NCBI RefSeq assembly: GCF_024586455.1
Contig: NC_065919.1
Location: 25,024,839 to 25,088,838 of the forward strand
Source of the DNA: Bactrocera neohumeralis
Taxonomy: Eukaryota; Arthropoda; Insecta; Diptera; Tephritidae
DNA length: 64,000 nt
Direction: 5' to 3'
Shown: piece after piece, positions 49,294 through 59,640 of the stretch
Layout: every line of letters starts with the position of its first letter
Position numbering within the stretch: position 1 is the stretch's first letter
Program-made: the position numbers and the translations under genes
The notes under the pieces: model-generated
Told to the model about the DNA's origin: nothing
Database searches by the model: none
What the model saw: the letters and a program-made list of their open reading frames with translations, nothing else

Positions 49294-50110
49294 AACAGAT
49301 AATAACACCCGCGCGCGCACAAACTGCCATTGATGCAGCGCCAAAGCTAAGAGTGCCGCAAAATACGAAAAAATGCCAAAGAGCAGCAGCAACAGCAACG
49401 GCCGTAGCGGCGGCAGCGCTGTGCACGCACACAGGCGACATAACAAGCGAAAAAAATAAACGAACAAATATAAAAATTCAAAAAGGACGAAATAAAAACA
49501 AAAACGGAAAGAAAGAAATGCAAAAAACATAGTTAGGCAGAGCGAGGCGCAGTTAGCGTCGCAGTTGCTGCCGCAGCTAGGCGCAGCTGATGATGATGTT
49601 GCTGGCTTAGGGTTGTTGCCTGGTGTGAGCTGCGTAGTTGGTGAGGCGGTGTGCGCAGCACAGCTGGCGCGCGGTTGGTTGGGTGGTTGTGTTAGCGGCG
49701 CATACGGTTGTGTTATTGATGAAGGCCGCTGATGTTGGCCACTCTAATAGTAGCAATGGACGTGGTGGTATTGCTGGCGCGCCGGCCAACACACTTGCCG
49801 ACAAACAAGCGGCCGTGTTGGGTAGTTTTTTGTTGGAAGCGGTTATTGAGCAGACAAAAACGATTCGACAGCAACACAATGGTGGCAGCCTTTGAAAAGA
49901 CAATACGAACAAACGTATTGCAATAACAACAAGAAGTTGCAACAACAACAATAATTCATCAACAATAACGCATAAGTGTAAATGTTGCTGCTAACAGGCG
50001 GAATGAGCGCTATTGTTGGCGCAGCTTCATTTGCAGTTGCAAGCGGCGTCAATGTAGCGGTCATTACCGTTATTCTAATGTCATACCTTTAGCCCAATGC
50101 CAATATCACT
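47880..50110. other. GC- and CAA-rich island, candidate promoter/5'UTR
   Basis: A 2.2-kb stretch richer in G+C and CpG than its surroundings (for example 48640-48910, 49035-49130), with CAA/TTG triplet tracts and a (CA)n run. On the minus strand a consensus donor (GTC|GTAAGT, exon edge 47880) follows it, so it could hold a noncoding first exon of a minus-strand gene such as rotund, 19.5 kb downstream. Open frames on both strands here are low-complexity and lack motifs, so I call no protein. Function is inference. Confidence 0.3.
49263..49290 (+). repeat. (AC)n microsatellite
   Basis: About 14 uninterrupted AC units. Confidence 0.95.
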
Positions 50111-51289
50111 CCAAGCGTGTGCTTCTTCATTACGTGACTTTCATTGCACGCGCATACTTGTAGGCAATTCTATTGAGAAGCAAGGAACTGCTTAACTTGG
50201 AATTTTGAGAACTGCGTCTAAGTAAAGAAATGCTGATTATTGTAATGCAATTCAGCATAACATTCACTATACTGTTTAGATTTGACTACAACAACACTGA
50301 AATGCTACAAACAATGGCCAACAGCTCCGTCGCATGACACACAGGTCTGTTAGGTAACTGATTTACGCGTATGTTGGGATAGTCCCTCTACTCCGAAGTA
50401 TTCCGTTGTGTGCGGAAAGTAAGACGCAGTCAAACATGAAGAATTATCCGAAAAATAGTTAACATATTGCGAAACACCAACACTTTGTTTCGTATTCTAC
50501 AATGCTCTTTGTTTTTCTGTTCGTCTACGTCACTCTCTCGGCGCCTCCATATTGATAGTCCACATAGCCTGCTTTGAGCAGATGCGATTGATTTTTGTCT
50601 CATTTGAAAGTTTGTTTTTTTTTGCTGAAACCTCACTCGCAGTTTATGTGAGGTTAGGTACATTGATTCGGGGTTTGAAGTAAATAAATTTTGATCCCAC
50701 ACATTGGCAGCACTGAGGCTTATTTTGTAAAAAATATTTGCTTATTTGATGCAATATTGCAATATCGCAAAAAATTTCCGCAACAGATTTCGATTTAAGT
50801 GTGTTCAGTTGGGACTCAGGTAGGAAGGTAGATGTCTGACGACGCACCTAGGCCGTTAGGAGGTTCATTGTGAAACCAGTGGTTCTAAAATCCCCTCACA
50901 TACAAGTAGAATCAATATAAAAAGTTTTAACTGCGCAACCTACGAGACACCGTTAAGAAACCCTCGACGGAAAGTCGCTATTCTTTGTTTACGCATTCGC
51001 ATAGAAGATGCTCTAGTCTCCTCTTATTTACCTCTTAACAGCTTCTACAAGAGACATTGTGTGGACATTAGACAATTACCAGTGAACACTCCTACTAGAG
51101 TTCTTATATCATTCCTTTAGAATTCGAATAAACGGCATGAGCGGCATACAAGTTAGGAATTGCCTGTAACGAGATTTATGCCAGTTAGGACTTACTAGGA
51201 AACACTACTACCTGTTGCCTTAAATATGGCCTCTTGTGAAGAGGCAATCTTACAACTACTCTTTTTCAAACTTATCTCGAATACTTATA
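50111..51289. other. no gene recognised
   Basis: No supportable ORF. ORFs at 50430-50702 and 50644-50847 overlap and show no motif. Confidence 0.45.
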
Positions 51290-51354
51290 ATAGTTCGAAT
51301 GCAACCGAACATTTTATACTCTTGCAACTTGCAAGAAGCACAGCCAGGGAAATA

Positions 51355-51998
51355 ACAGGTTTTTTAATAAGGACGCTGCAAAGATCGATAGGAACAGCAA
51401 ACAACGCCATATTTTTCCCCGCTCTTTTGACATTTCTCTTCAGTAAGGTTTGCCATTTCAACACGGAAAAATATACGAGCCGAAATTATTAAAATTTACT
51501 ACAGAAATTTGGAGTCAGTGGACTAACTTTAAGGGCGCTACGTGCAATTTATGGTCATAAAATCAATCTCTCACACGTCATTCTCAAGCGTTGGGCATCC
51601 GGGTTTTCATCGAAAAATCAATCGATTTATTGAAAACCAAATTTGGTGAACCTGTTGTCTCACGAAATGGTCCAGTCAATTGGCCGTCTCGGTCGTGCGA
51701 TTTGACGCCGTTAGGCTATTTCCCGTGGAGCTACGTCAAGTCTATGATCTATGCCAACAAGCCAGCTATGATAGATGAACTTCGTACGAATAGCGAACGT
51801 GAAATTGCAGCAGTGTCAGCTGATTTATGCTTGAAAACCGTCAAAAAATAGGTTCAGCATCTGGACTTCTGCAAGCGAGTCCGTGGTGGCCATGCAAAAG
51901 AAAAAGAAAGGGCATGGAACGTACTTTCACAGGGATAAAGAATTTCGTTGATATCCCAAACCGTAGCGCTTTTGCTGTGCTCTAATTAAAAAACCCGT
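51355..51998 (+). mobile_element. Tc1-like element, family T1, copy 2, deletion derivative
   Basis: Terminal repeats ACAGGTTTTTTAAT (left) and ACGGGTTTTTTAAT (right, inverted) are flanked by TA (51353-51354, 51999-52000). The interior keeps only the 3' part of the transposase (51600-51860: SIDLLKTKFGEPVVSRNGPV, SCDLTPLGYFPWSYVKSMIY, EREIAAVSADLCLKTV). 644 bp, against 1097 bp for copy 1; the catalytic core is deleted. Confidence 0.82.
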
Positions 51999-52462
51999 TA
52001 TCAACTGATTCAAACCATTTTTGACACACAGATTTGCCATTGTCAGGAAAGCATTATGACTGAATTTCAATGGTGTATCTCACGCATTGACCCATATTTG
52101 CGGGAACAAGTCAACTATAGTTACTTTGGATCAAATATTCGGTACGCAGGGTCTCCAACAGTTTTTGTAGGATTTGGACACTTTTTGGTCCTAAGGCATT
52201 ATTCGTGTAAAGTTGTATCCCGTTATAATAATTGCTTCTTGAATTGTGCACTGGAAAGGAAAAAAGCAGATGGAATTTAAAACTGTGTTATAGTATGTAT
52301 GGGAAGTAGGCCCATTTGCGCCCTGTTACATGTGAGATGGGGCTTTATGTCGGCAATAAGGTAACGATTATTCTCTTCCATAGCTTCAATCTTCTCGAGT
52401 TATACATATATATTAGAAAGTATATATTTATCCTATTAGCGCTAATTCTAGATTTACTACTA

Positions 52463-52545
52463 AAGGGTGTTCCATTTCGAGGTTATCCACTTTTTTAAAG
52501 AAAAAACACAGAAACTTCAAATTTAACGGGGAATATACCAATAAT
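52463..52545 (-). mobile_element. Tc1-like family T2, terminal fragment
   Basis: AAGGGTGTTCCATTTCGAGG and the following 60 nt are the inverted form of the right end at 38700-38796, starting right after TA (52461-52462). Ends where the host repeat resumes. Confidence 0.6.
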
Positions 52546-52700
52546 TTGGCTGAAATCAGTCGGGCGGGTTTCGAGATAAGTGAGTTCACGTAAAAGTGGG
52601 CGGTGCCACGCCCATCGTACAGTTTCGCCCCTGCTCTTATTAAGCCTACTCATACCATTTCGGGTACAAGATGTTATGACTCTGTCGTATTTAATTATTG

Positions 52701-54790
52701 ATTATTTGAATTCCACTCAAAGGTTCGGAACTCACAGAAACAAATCATGAAGAGTAAACATATACAGTTCACCGCTTAAACTTAAACCACCAACAGGTAT
52801 AATTTGAGAAACAAATAAACCGAAATTCAAATATGCTGCCGTAAATAACTTTCAACCCTTTCGAAAACAGACGCAAACGCACAATCCAAACGTTCACGAC
52901 TTTAACGCGCTGCATTACTCGCTCTGCCGCTGTTTCTGTCGCTAAACTTCCTTTACTGCATAAGTTTTTGCTAAGATTTTTCCAAATACACTTAGACATA
53001 TTCGCCAGTTTCTCCAACACGGCGCTCAAAAGTGTCCTTCATCAAAAACACATCCTTCGTCAACTTCATCATCACCTTGCACAATGTTATTATCTACATT
53101 GGTGCGCTGCTTGGCACAACAACAAAACTTTACTGCCTTTTCCGTAATTTTTCAATTCGTTCTGCTCCTTTTACATTCACTAGCTTACTCCTTTGAGATA
53201 GCTAGCCAGCGGCATTTCTCGACCCACCCACTAAACTCCTTCGTCGCTTACATTTTTCTCCGTTTTGACTGAGAAAAAATTCAAAAGCGCATTTTTAAAT
53301 ATTTTCTACCACTTCAGCTCACAGCTCTTGCACAGCCACACTCAGAGCACAGACGCACCCGCCTCTTGCCGCGCTAACGCAGTTGGTTAGTTCATAAACC
53401 CGCTAGCCGAGCGGCCCGACTCCCACCGACCGCTCCAGAGCTACAGAGCTTGCTGAATAAAAACAACAACACAGTAAGCATAGTATTCAAAGCGAGAACA
53501 ACCCCAAGGTACTGCATGCAGGTACTGGGTACCGTTGTGTGTATGTGTGTGCGGTTGTGTCAAGTTATTCAAAAACCATAAAAAAAATTTAGGCCGGCAT
53601 CATGTCAAAGCCAAATCTCCTGTTGTCTAGCAATGCCAAACACCACTCCAGCCCAGCGAATACCGCACCACAACTACACAGTTATGCACTAATACAGAAA
53701 ATAAGAAGAATCCAACACCAACAAAACGCAGCAGTGGCGCGCTCGGCTGTTGCAGTACCGCCCGTCTGGCCCACCTGCTTTCTTTAAAAAAAAAAAAAAA
53801 TGAAAAGGGCACAGAAAACAAAAAAAGAAATCAGCTATCTGGCTATGAAAAAAATCAACAAGGAGTTGCAGCAGCAAAGGCAAAGGCAACGACACAGTTA
53901 ACGGCGATGGCAAAGCCCAAAACTCAAAAAATAGAAAAAATATATCAAAAAGTCGCACACAAGCACGAGAAAAAATGTTTTGCATTCTAATTTTTTTGCA
54001 GCGCGCGCATTTTTCCCCAATGTGTACAATCAGCGTCGCCACCGGTCTCCACCACTTGCGCCGTTAACCATTCATCTGTACCATGCCATGCCATCCATTC
54101 ACAATACAACACGGCTCACCTAGTCGCAGGCGAGAGATGCGTTCAACTGTCTATCGGCGTTTTACACCAACACCAAAACAAATGCCAGCTCAGCTCCACT
54201 ACATCCATACTTCCTTGCTATACATAAATACGAGGCTCACTCCACAGGCTGTGTTGATGCTGGTGTTGGTCACGATGGTGCTTGCTGTCAACCCACTGCT
54301 AGTCGTACTCCAACGGCCTCACCATTAGAAGTACCGAAACCGATTGCCGACTGAGTGGCCGACAAAGCACGGACTGGCTGACCGCACGCATGAACAGTGG
54401 GCCATTACTGAATATCTTCGGGAAGAAAATTAATTAAATATTTAATGAAGGAGATATGTAGTTTGGAAAAGCCAGGGCTTTCTAACTCAACTAAACTAAA
54501 CGATATACTCGATAATTTGGTTGAATAGCAGAACTTTTTATGTTATATTGGAAAAATCAACTTGAACCAACCAAGAGATATTTTTCTGAAAATTATCCTA
54601 TTAGGACTGTGCAATCAATATAAATTGCCAACGCAAGACCAAAGTCCTCCGAAAATGGACACTGGTCTTGCGATGTTGTTGGATGTGGACTCAAGTATGG
54701 ATCAAAAGGCTGTATCCTTAGTTCAGTGTCACAATTGAAAACATTATTACCTTGAAAAGCTGGATCAAGGCCTCAAACGCTCAGTTAAGG
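52701..54790. other. no gene recognised; CA/CAA-rich, promoter-like composition
   Basis: 53050-54350 is C/A-rich with higher G+C than average. ORFs (53602-53787, 53689-54042, 54083-54328) are short and lack motifs; 54083-54328 has a hydrophobic C-terminus but no support beyond that. Possibly upstream regulatory DNA or a noncoding exon. Confidence 0.4.
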
Positions 54791-54794
54791 ATTT

Positions 54795-55193
54795 AAAAGT
54801 TCGACGTTATACTGAAAGAAAGGTTCTGCGGAGGATTTAAGATCATTTGCGCATTGGCAGCGGCGAATATCGCATACGATGGAACGATGTACTGTACGAG
54901 CTTAACACAGTTCAGCGAATTAAGAGACAGCGGCTACGCTACCGAGGTCATGTCGTCCGAATGGATGAAAACACTCCAGCTCTGAAAGTATTCAACGTAG
55001 TACCCGCCGGGGGAAGCAGAAGAAGAGGAAGTTCTCCACTCCGTTGGAAAGACCAGGTGGAGAAGGATCTGGCTTCTCTTTGAATCTCCAATTGGCGCCA
55101 AACAGCGAAAAGGAAGAACGAATGGCGCGCTGTTGTAAACTCGGCTATAACCGAGTAACGGTGTCTACGCCAGTAAAGAAGCAGAAGAATTGC
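54795..55193 (+). mobile_element. non-LTR retrotransposon (RTE-like) 3' end, copy 4
   Basis: Best-preserved 3' end of the family: RIGSGEYRIRWNDVLYELNT, LRYRGHVVRMDENTPALKVF and PLRWKDQVEKDLASL, open at 54847-55083, then NWRQTAKRKNEWRAVVNSA and a tail 'cagtaaagaagcagaagaa'. 5'-truncated. Confidence 0.85.
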
Positions 55194-55660
55194 ACTTGAC
55201 AAACTATTTTAATTTTTTATTTCATTGAGTTGTACTGGATTGAGAGTTCGGTAGTAAGGTTATTTGCTTCAGGATTTGTAAAGTAAATGAACCTACTACC
55301 TACTAAGTATTAAATGTGACTAATGTACTTATCAGGAATGTAAGGCAGGTTCGGCTCCAGGCGGTGCATCTCGCTTTGGACCAAATGATTTGCGGCCTTT
55401 ACGACTTTGTAGAACTACTACGTATAATTGACCCCTGACCTTCACACAATATACTTAGAATGAAATAGTATGTTTTGGTTGAAACCTGGACTGGTAGCGG
55501 AGTTATTCTACTCTCTTGTTATGTAAGGGTGACACTCTGCAGAAATGACTTATTGGTTAATGCCGAGGCTGTCTCCGTTCCCTTGAAACTCGGGCGGTCC
55601 TCTCGCCATCACACAATTGTCGCTCATCACACAATTGAGCTCAGCTCACAGTGAACTCAA

Positions 55661-55978
55661 AGCGTAGAAAAATAAATAAGGTCACAGAGAGTGTATTACC
55701 TCATTCCAACAGCTGTATCTGGAATTGATGAACCAACAGTAGTCGCTTGAATTGTGACAGTGTTGATATGCGACGATCTTCTTGATACCAGCCATCGGAA
55801 TCATCAGAAACTATAAAGCCAATGAGCGTAGAAAAAATAAATAAGGTCACAAGGATGAGAAAGAACATGTGTTTTACTGTCGTCGTGTATTCGGGCGCTG
55901 TATCTGGAATTGATGTTAGTCGCTTGAATTGTGACAGGCTGTAGGCACTTTATCAATATGCGATGATCTTTTTGATAC
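55661..55978 (+). repeat. imperfect direct tandem duplication
   Basis: Unit 1 (55661-55789) and unit 2 (55825-55978) share 'agcgtagaaaaa(a)taaataaggtcaca', 'ctgtatctggaattgatg', 'agtcgcttgaattgtgacag' and 'atatgcga.gatctt.ttgatac' in order, with small indels between. Noncoding. Confidence 0.75.
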
Positions 55979-56994
55979 ATATCTAGGAGTTCTGGGCACC
56001 CCAACTGGTTATTCTTACGTAAAATCCACCTACTTACCTAACCCAACCTAAGACAATAATCAGGAATGGTCATAAAGCTCTGGGATCATTTAGAAATTGC
56101 AAGTCAATTAGAAAAATTCCATTTAATAAACGATGAATTTATGTAATACCTGTCAGCTGTCAAACACGACACATAACCTTGTTCTCACCAAATGTTCAGT
56201 AACTGACTTTTATGAAATTATTTGGAGTTTAGGCCAACATTTTTAAAAACTGAATGATTTGAATTCGTTTGCGCCGTAATCAGACTACGAACCCACGACT
56301 CAACATATAGCACTCAGGCACTCAAACTCATAAATGCTTCGGCGCTAATCGGGTGTTCGAAATAAATCGCAGGTGACTAATTTATGATAGCATTGTAGTT
56401 TAAATAATGCACTCGATTGCAAACAATTTCAATCATATTACAAAATATGCAAAATTATTTAAACTCATTGTTGTAGTGTCAATAATAAATATCAATCAAA
56501 GAAATTGCCATTTTCATAATTAAATAAAATTGCTGCCGACTTGTCACACGCGAAACCTATTTTAAGCGGTCGCTACAGTCAGCACATCGGTACTTCTAGA
56601 TAATTGTGATTGAAAGTAATCATAGAGTAATCATTCAAGTACTGGGTATAAATGTTTTTGGGTAAATTTATTGCACAAAAATAGTTCATAGCTAAATTCA
56701 AAAATACTTCCCACTCTAATGGAGAGCTCAAATTTTCTACTGTTTTCCCCAGTTGCCGCATTACTTAACAGTTATGCTGAAACATTTAAGTATAAATAAT
56801 ATTAATAAATATTTTTTTATAATTTATTTTATATTTCTTATATATTTGCAATTAGTTTTATAATTAATTAGTAATCAGAGACTTCAAATTTCAATGAATT
56901 AAGCTGGACGTAGCGCATTGTGATTAGATAATTGTTCACCCACAATCGCTTGAACTAAATTACAGCGACATAAATTATTCAGAGAAAGATTTCG
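55979..56994. other. 5' flank of Obp84a; no gene recognised
   Basis: AT-rich flank. No ORF supported. Confidence 0.5.
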
Positions 56995-57030
56995 TTTAAA
57001 TATCGGTAACAATCTGAACAAGTTTCAGTG
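56995..57030 (+). promoter_or_regulatory. candidate core promoter of Obp84a
   Basis: A TATA-like TTTAAATA at 56995-57002 lies 32 nt before an arthropod initiator TCAGTG (57025-57030, A at 57027). That spacing is right for a TATA/Inr promoter and gives a 50-nt 5'UTR before the ATG at 57077. Confidence 0.5.
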
Positions 57031-57076
57031 GAAATCAGGTTTTCGAAAAGAAAATAGTTATACACAAACTTAAAAA

Positions 57077-57775
57077 ATGATCAATCATCGACAGCTCAGT
57101 CTTGCAATCTCACTGCTCCTGCTTGGCTTTCTATCTGGAACTAGGGCACATCCTGAAACAGATGCAACGGATAACAAATTGGATAAGCAACAGTCCATGG
57201 AGACGACCACATCGGCTGAAGGTGCTGCGAACGAGACGGGCTTCGACTTTCAGGAAGTAGTGCGCACTTGTAATGCCAGTTACACAATACCGTTAGGTCA
57301 GTTTAGGCACAAACGTATGAAACATTCGAGGTACAAATAGTATATGGTTTGCTTGAAAATATTTCCAGAATACATACAGCAATTCAATGAAACCGCAGAA
57401 CTGCCGAACATAACGGACAAAACGGGCATGGTAAGTGTGATTGAAGAGCTATCAATATATTTTCACTAATCGTTGCCTGTAGTGCTTCCTGAAATGCTAC
57501 ATGGAGAAGTCGGGCCTTTTGCGAAATTGGCAGCTGAATCCAACACTGATCCGGCAAACTATGTGGCCAGCCACTGGCGACTCTTTACCCGTCTGCCAGA
57601 ATGAAGGCTGTAAGATTACTGCACTCTTGCTGACAGAGCAGCAGATTTTTAATGATAATGATTCCGATTTTCGTTTTTAGCTCGTGAGACTTGTCCTTGC
57701 AAACGCACCTATGCCATCGCTAAGTGCCTGACGTTACGCGCTCTCGTGGATGCCCGCAATAAGCCGTTGGTTTGA
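57077..57775 (+). CDS. Obp84a: odorant-binding protein Obp84a, 4 exons, 167 aa
   Basis: Exons 57077-57296, 57369-57430, 57483-57609, 57681-57775; all GT/AG, phases 1, 0, 1, total 504 nt. A signal peptide (MINHRQLSLAISLLLLGFLS ending GTRA) is followed by a 35-residue acidic, Thr-rich segment, then the OBP fold. The six-Cys pattern is C65, C95-x3-C99, C132, C143-x8-C152, with an extra C141. Conserved pieces CNASYTIPL, MCFLKCYMEKSGL, WPATGDSLPVC and RALVDARNKPLV match Drosophila Obp84a as I remember it. OBPs are secreted into sensillum lymph, where they bind small hydrophobic ligands. Seven cysteines leave one possibly unpaired. Confidence 0.9.
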
Positions 57776-57902
57776 CAACATTCTGTCAACTTCACTAGCA
57801 ACAATGAATCTTAAATGGTCACATAGCCACATGTTATTAGCAACTTGTTTGCTCTTCGTGCACTTTAGCGCAACGCGAGTTAAATATTTAGATCTACACT
57901 TT

Positions 57903-57908
57903 AATAAA
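57903..57908 (+). terminator. poly(A) signal of Obp84a
   Basis: AATAAA, 128 nt after the stop codon, at the end of a T/A-rich 3'UTR. Confidence 0.65.
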
Positions 57909-58027
57909 TATATTTAGAAGCACTTGAATGGCACTAATATTCTTTAAGATCCGTTGATCGGAAAGCGCCTTTACTCATTTGTGGCTTACATACAGCAACT
58001 GTGTCTGTGAATGAAATTGTATACACA

Positions 58028-58972
58028 TTAGGGTGATTCAAAAAAATTTTTTTTTTTTTTCAATTGGTACTCGCAAAAATAGGTTCCTAGACACCTCTAA
58101 GAAAGCCTCTCCAAATATGAGTTTTTAATTGTAACGGGAAGGTCCTCCGCCTAACGGTTTTCTATTTTTTCTTATTATCAGATAGAAAAATTTATATCTC
58201 GCTTCCAACTACTTGAAAAAATATTTTGTTAATTAGGTTTTGTAGGAAATTGAATGCTCTAAAATATGGTCTCTTATGATTTTTTCGTAAACCCAACCGT
58301 TTAAAAGATATTAACGGTTGAAATTTGACTATTTTTGAAAAATTCTTTTTTTCGTATGAATTTTATAACTCAATGAAAAAAAAATTATTATGAATGATGA
58401 TACACATAGTTTTGTAGGAAATTTACTGCTCTATAAAAATGGTCTACTACGATATTTCGTTTAAGTTAAGTGTTTACGAGATATTCATCGTCAAACATCA
58501 ATGCATATTAGGGTGATTCAAAAAAAAAAAATTTTTTTTTTCGTTTGGTACCCTGAAAAATGGGTTCCTAGACACCTCTAAGAAAGCCTCTCCAAAAATC
58601 TATTCATAATAATTTTTTTTCATTGAGTTATAAAATTAATAAGAAAAAAAGAATTTTTCCAAAAATAGTCAAATTTCAACCGTTAATATCTTTTAAACGG
58701 TTGGGTTTACGAAAAAATCATAAGAGACCATATTTTAGAGCATTCAATTTCCTACAAAACCTAATTAACAAAATATTTTTTCAAGTAGTTGGAAGCGAGA
58801 TATAAATTTTTCTATCTGATAATAAGAAAAAATAGAAAACCGTTAGGCGGAGGACCTTCCCGTTACAATTAAAAACTCATATTTGGAGAGGCTTTCTTAG
58901 AGGTGTCTAGGAACCTATTTTTGCGAGTACCAATTGAAAAAAAAAAATAAAAAATTTTTTTGAATCACCCTA
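58028..58972. mobile_element. foldback (long inverted repeat) element with nested end
   Basis: Two arms of roughly 360 bp (about 58028-58390 and 58605-58972) are nearly perfect reverse complements: both begin TTAGGGTGATTCAAAAAAA and carry 'ggttcctagacacctctaag', 'ggaaggtcctccgcctaacg' and 'aacccaaccgtttaaaagat'. The outer ends are flanked by ATACACA on both sides, a 7-bp target duplication. Between the arms a third copy of the terminus occurs in left orientation (58508-58600). No transposase ORF, so non-autonomous; family not determined. Confidence 0.9.
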
Positions 58973-59339
58973 ATACACATACATATGTATAGCTTACAAA
59001 AACCTGAAGGATTATAAAATCTTATCTAGCCTATCTCTGCTCCCATATTTGCTGCTTAAATAAAAGTACTAATACAAAAACCAAAAAAAAAAGAAAAAAA
59101 AATTGATTTTGTTTTAAATTCTTATCATTTTTACATACATATATTCAATATTACTTATTTTTTCAACCATTTTTCGATTGTACCCTAAGATCTTAATGAC
59201 TAAACTTATATAGCCTATTAGGCAAGCACGAAAATGTAATTATTTTTTTAATTTTATTCCATATAAGTTTATAGAAATTTGAAATTATGAAAAAACCAGA
59301 AAAAACGTCAACACAGATACTATAAAACTCTTTGAAAAT

Positions 59340-59640
59340 ACAAAAGACTCCATCCATGAACTTGATTTTGATCGATCAGTGTGTCAGCTATATCTTATAG
59401 TGGTCTGATCTGAACAATTTCTTCTAAGCTTGTACTGTTGCCTTAAAAAATGATTTTAGTGAAATTTTGCGAAGATATTTCGCCAAATAAATATTTTTTT
59501 CATACAAGAACTTGATTTTGTTTGATCTGTTTGCATGGCACATGGCGGTTCCGGGAAGTGAGTAACTTCTTGGAGAGAAAAGAACGTGTCCAAAATGTCA
59601 GATCAGCTTCTTAAAAACTGCGGGGCTAAATCGAATCAGT
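59340..59640 (-). repeat. family 2 repeat, 3' fragment
   Basis: Shares 'gatctgaacaatttcttc', 'gtgaaattttgcgaagatat', 'tggcacatggcggttccgg' and 'cttcttggagagaaaa' with 39500-40460 in the same direction. Truncated and diverged. Confidence 0.5.

Larger units (their letters stand above)
51290..52700 (-). repeat. family 1-related repeat with two nested insertions
   Basis: The left end ('atgcaaccgaacattttata') and interior ('cattgacccatatttgcggg', 'aagtgggcggtgccacgcc') match 43660-44290 in the same order. It is interrupted at 51355-51998 by a T1 element and at 52463-52545 by a T2 end. Confidence 0.55.

Noticed and set aside
48104..49951. Several ORFs of 62-130 aa on both strands in the CAA-rich island
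   Set aside because: Composition-driven (Cys/Val/Leu or Arg/Gln runs), mutually overlapping, no domain or signal.
56270..56350. Possible tRNA or tRNA-derived SINE (minus-strand GTGGGTTCGTAGTCTG resembles a B box)
   Set aside because: No convincing A box at the right distance and the arms do not pair as a cloverleaf.
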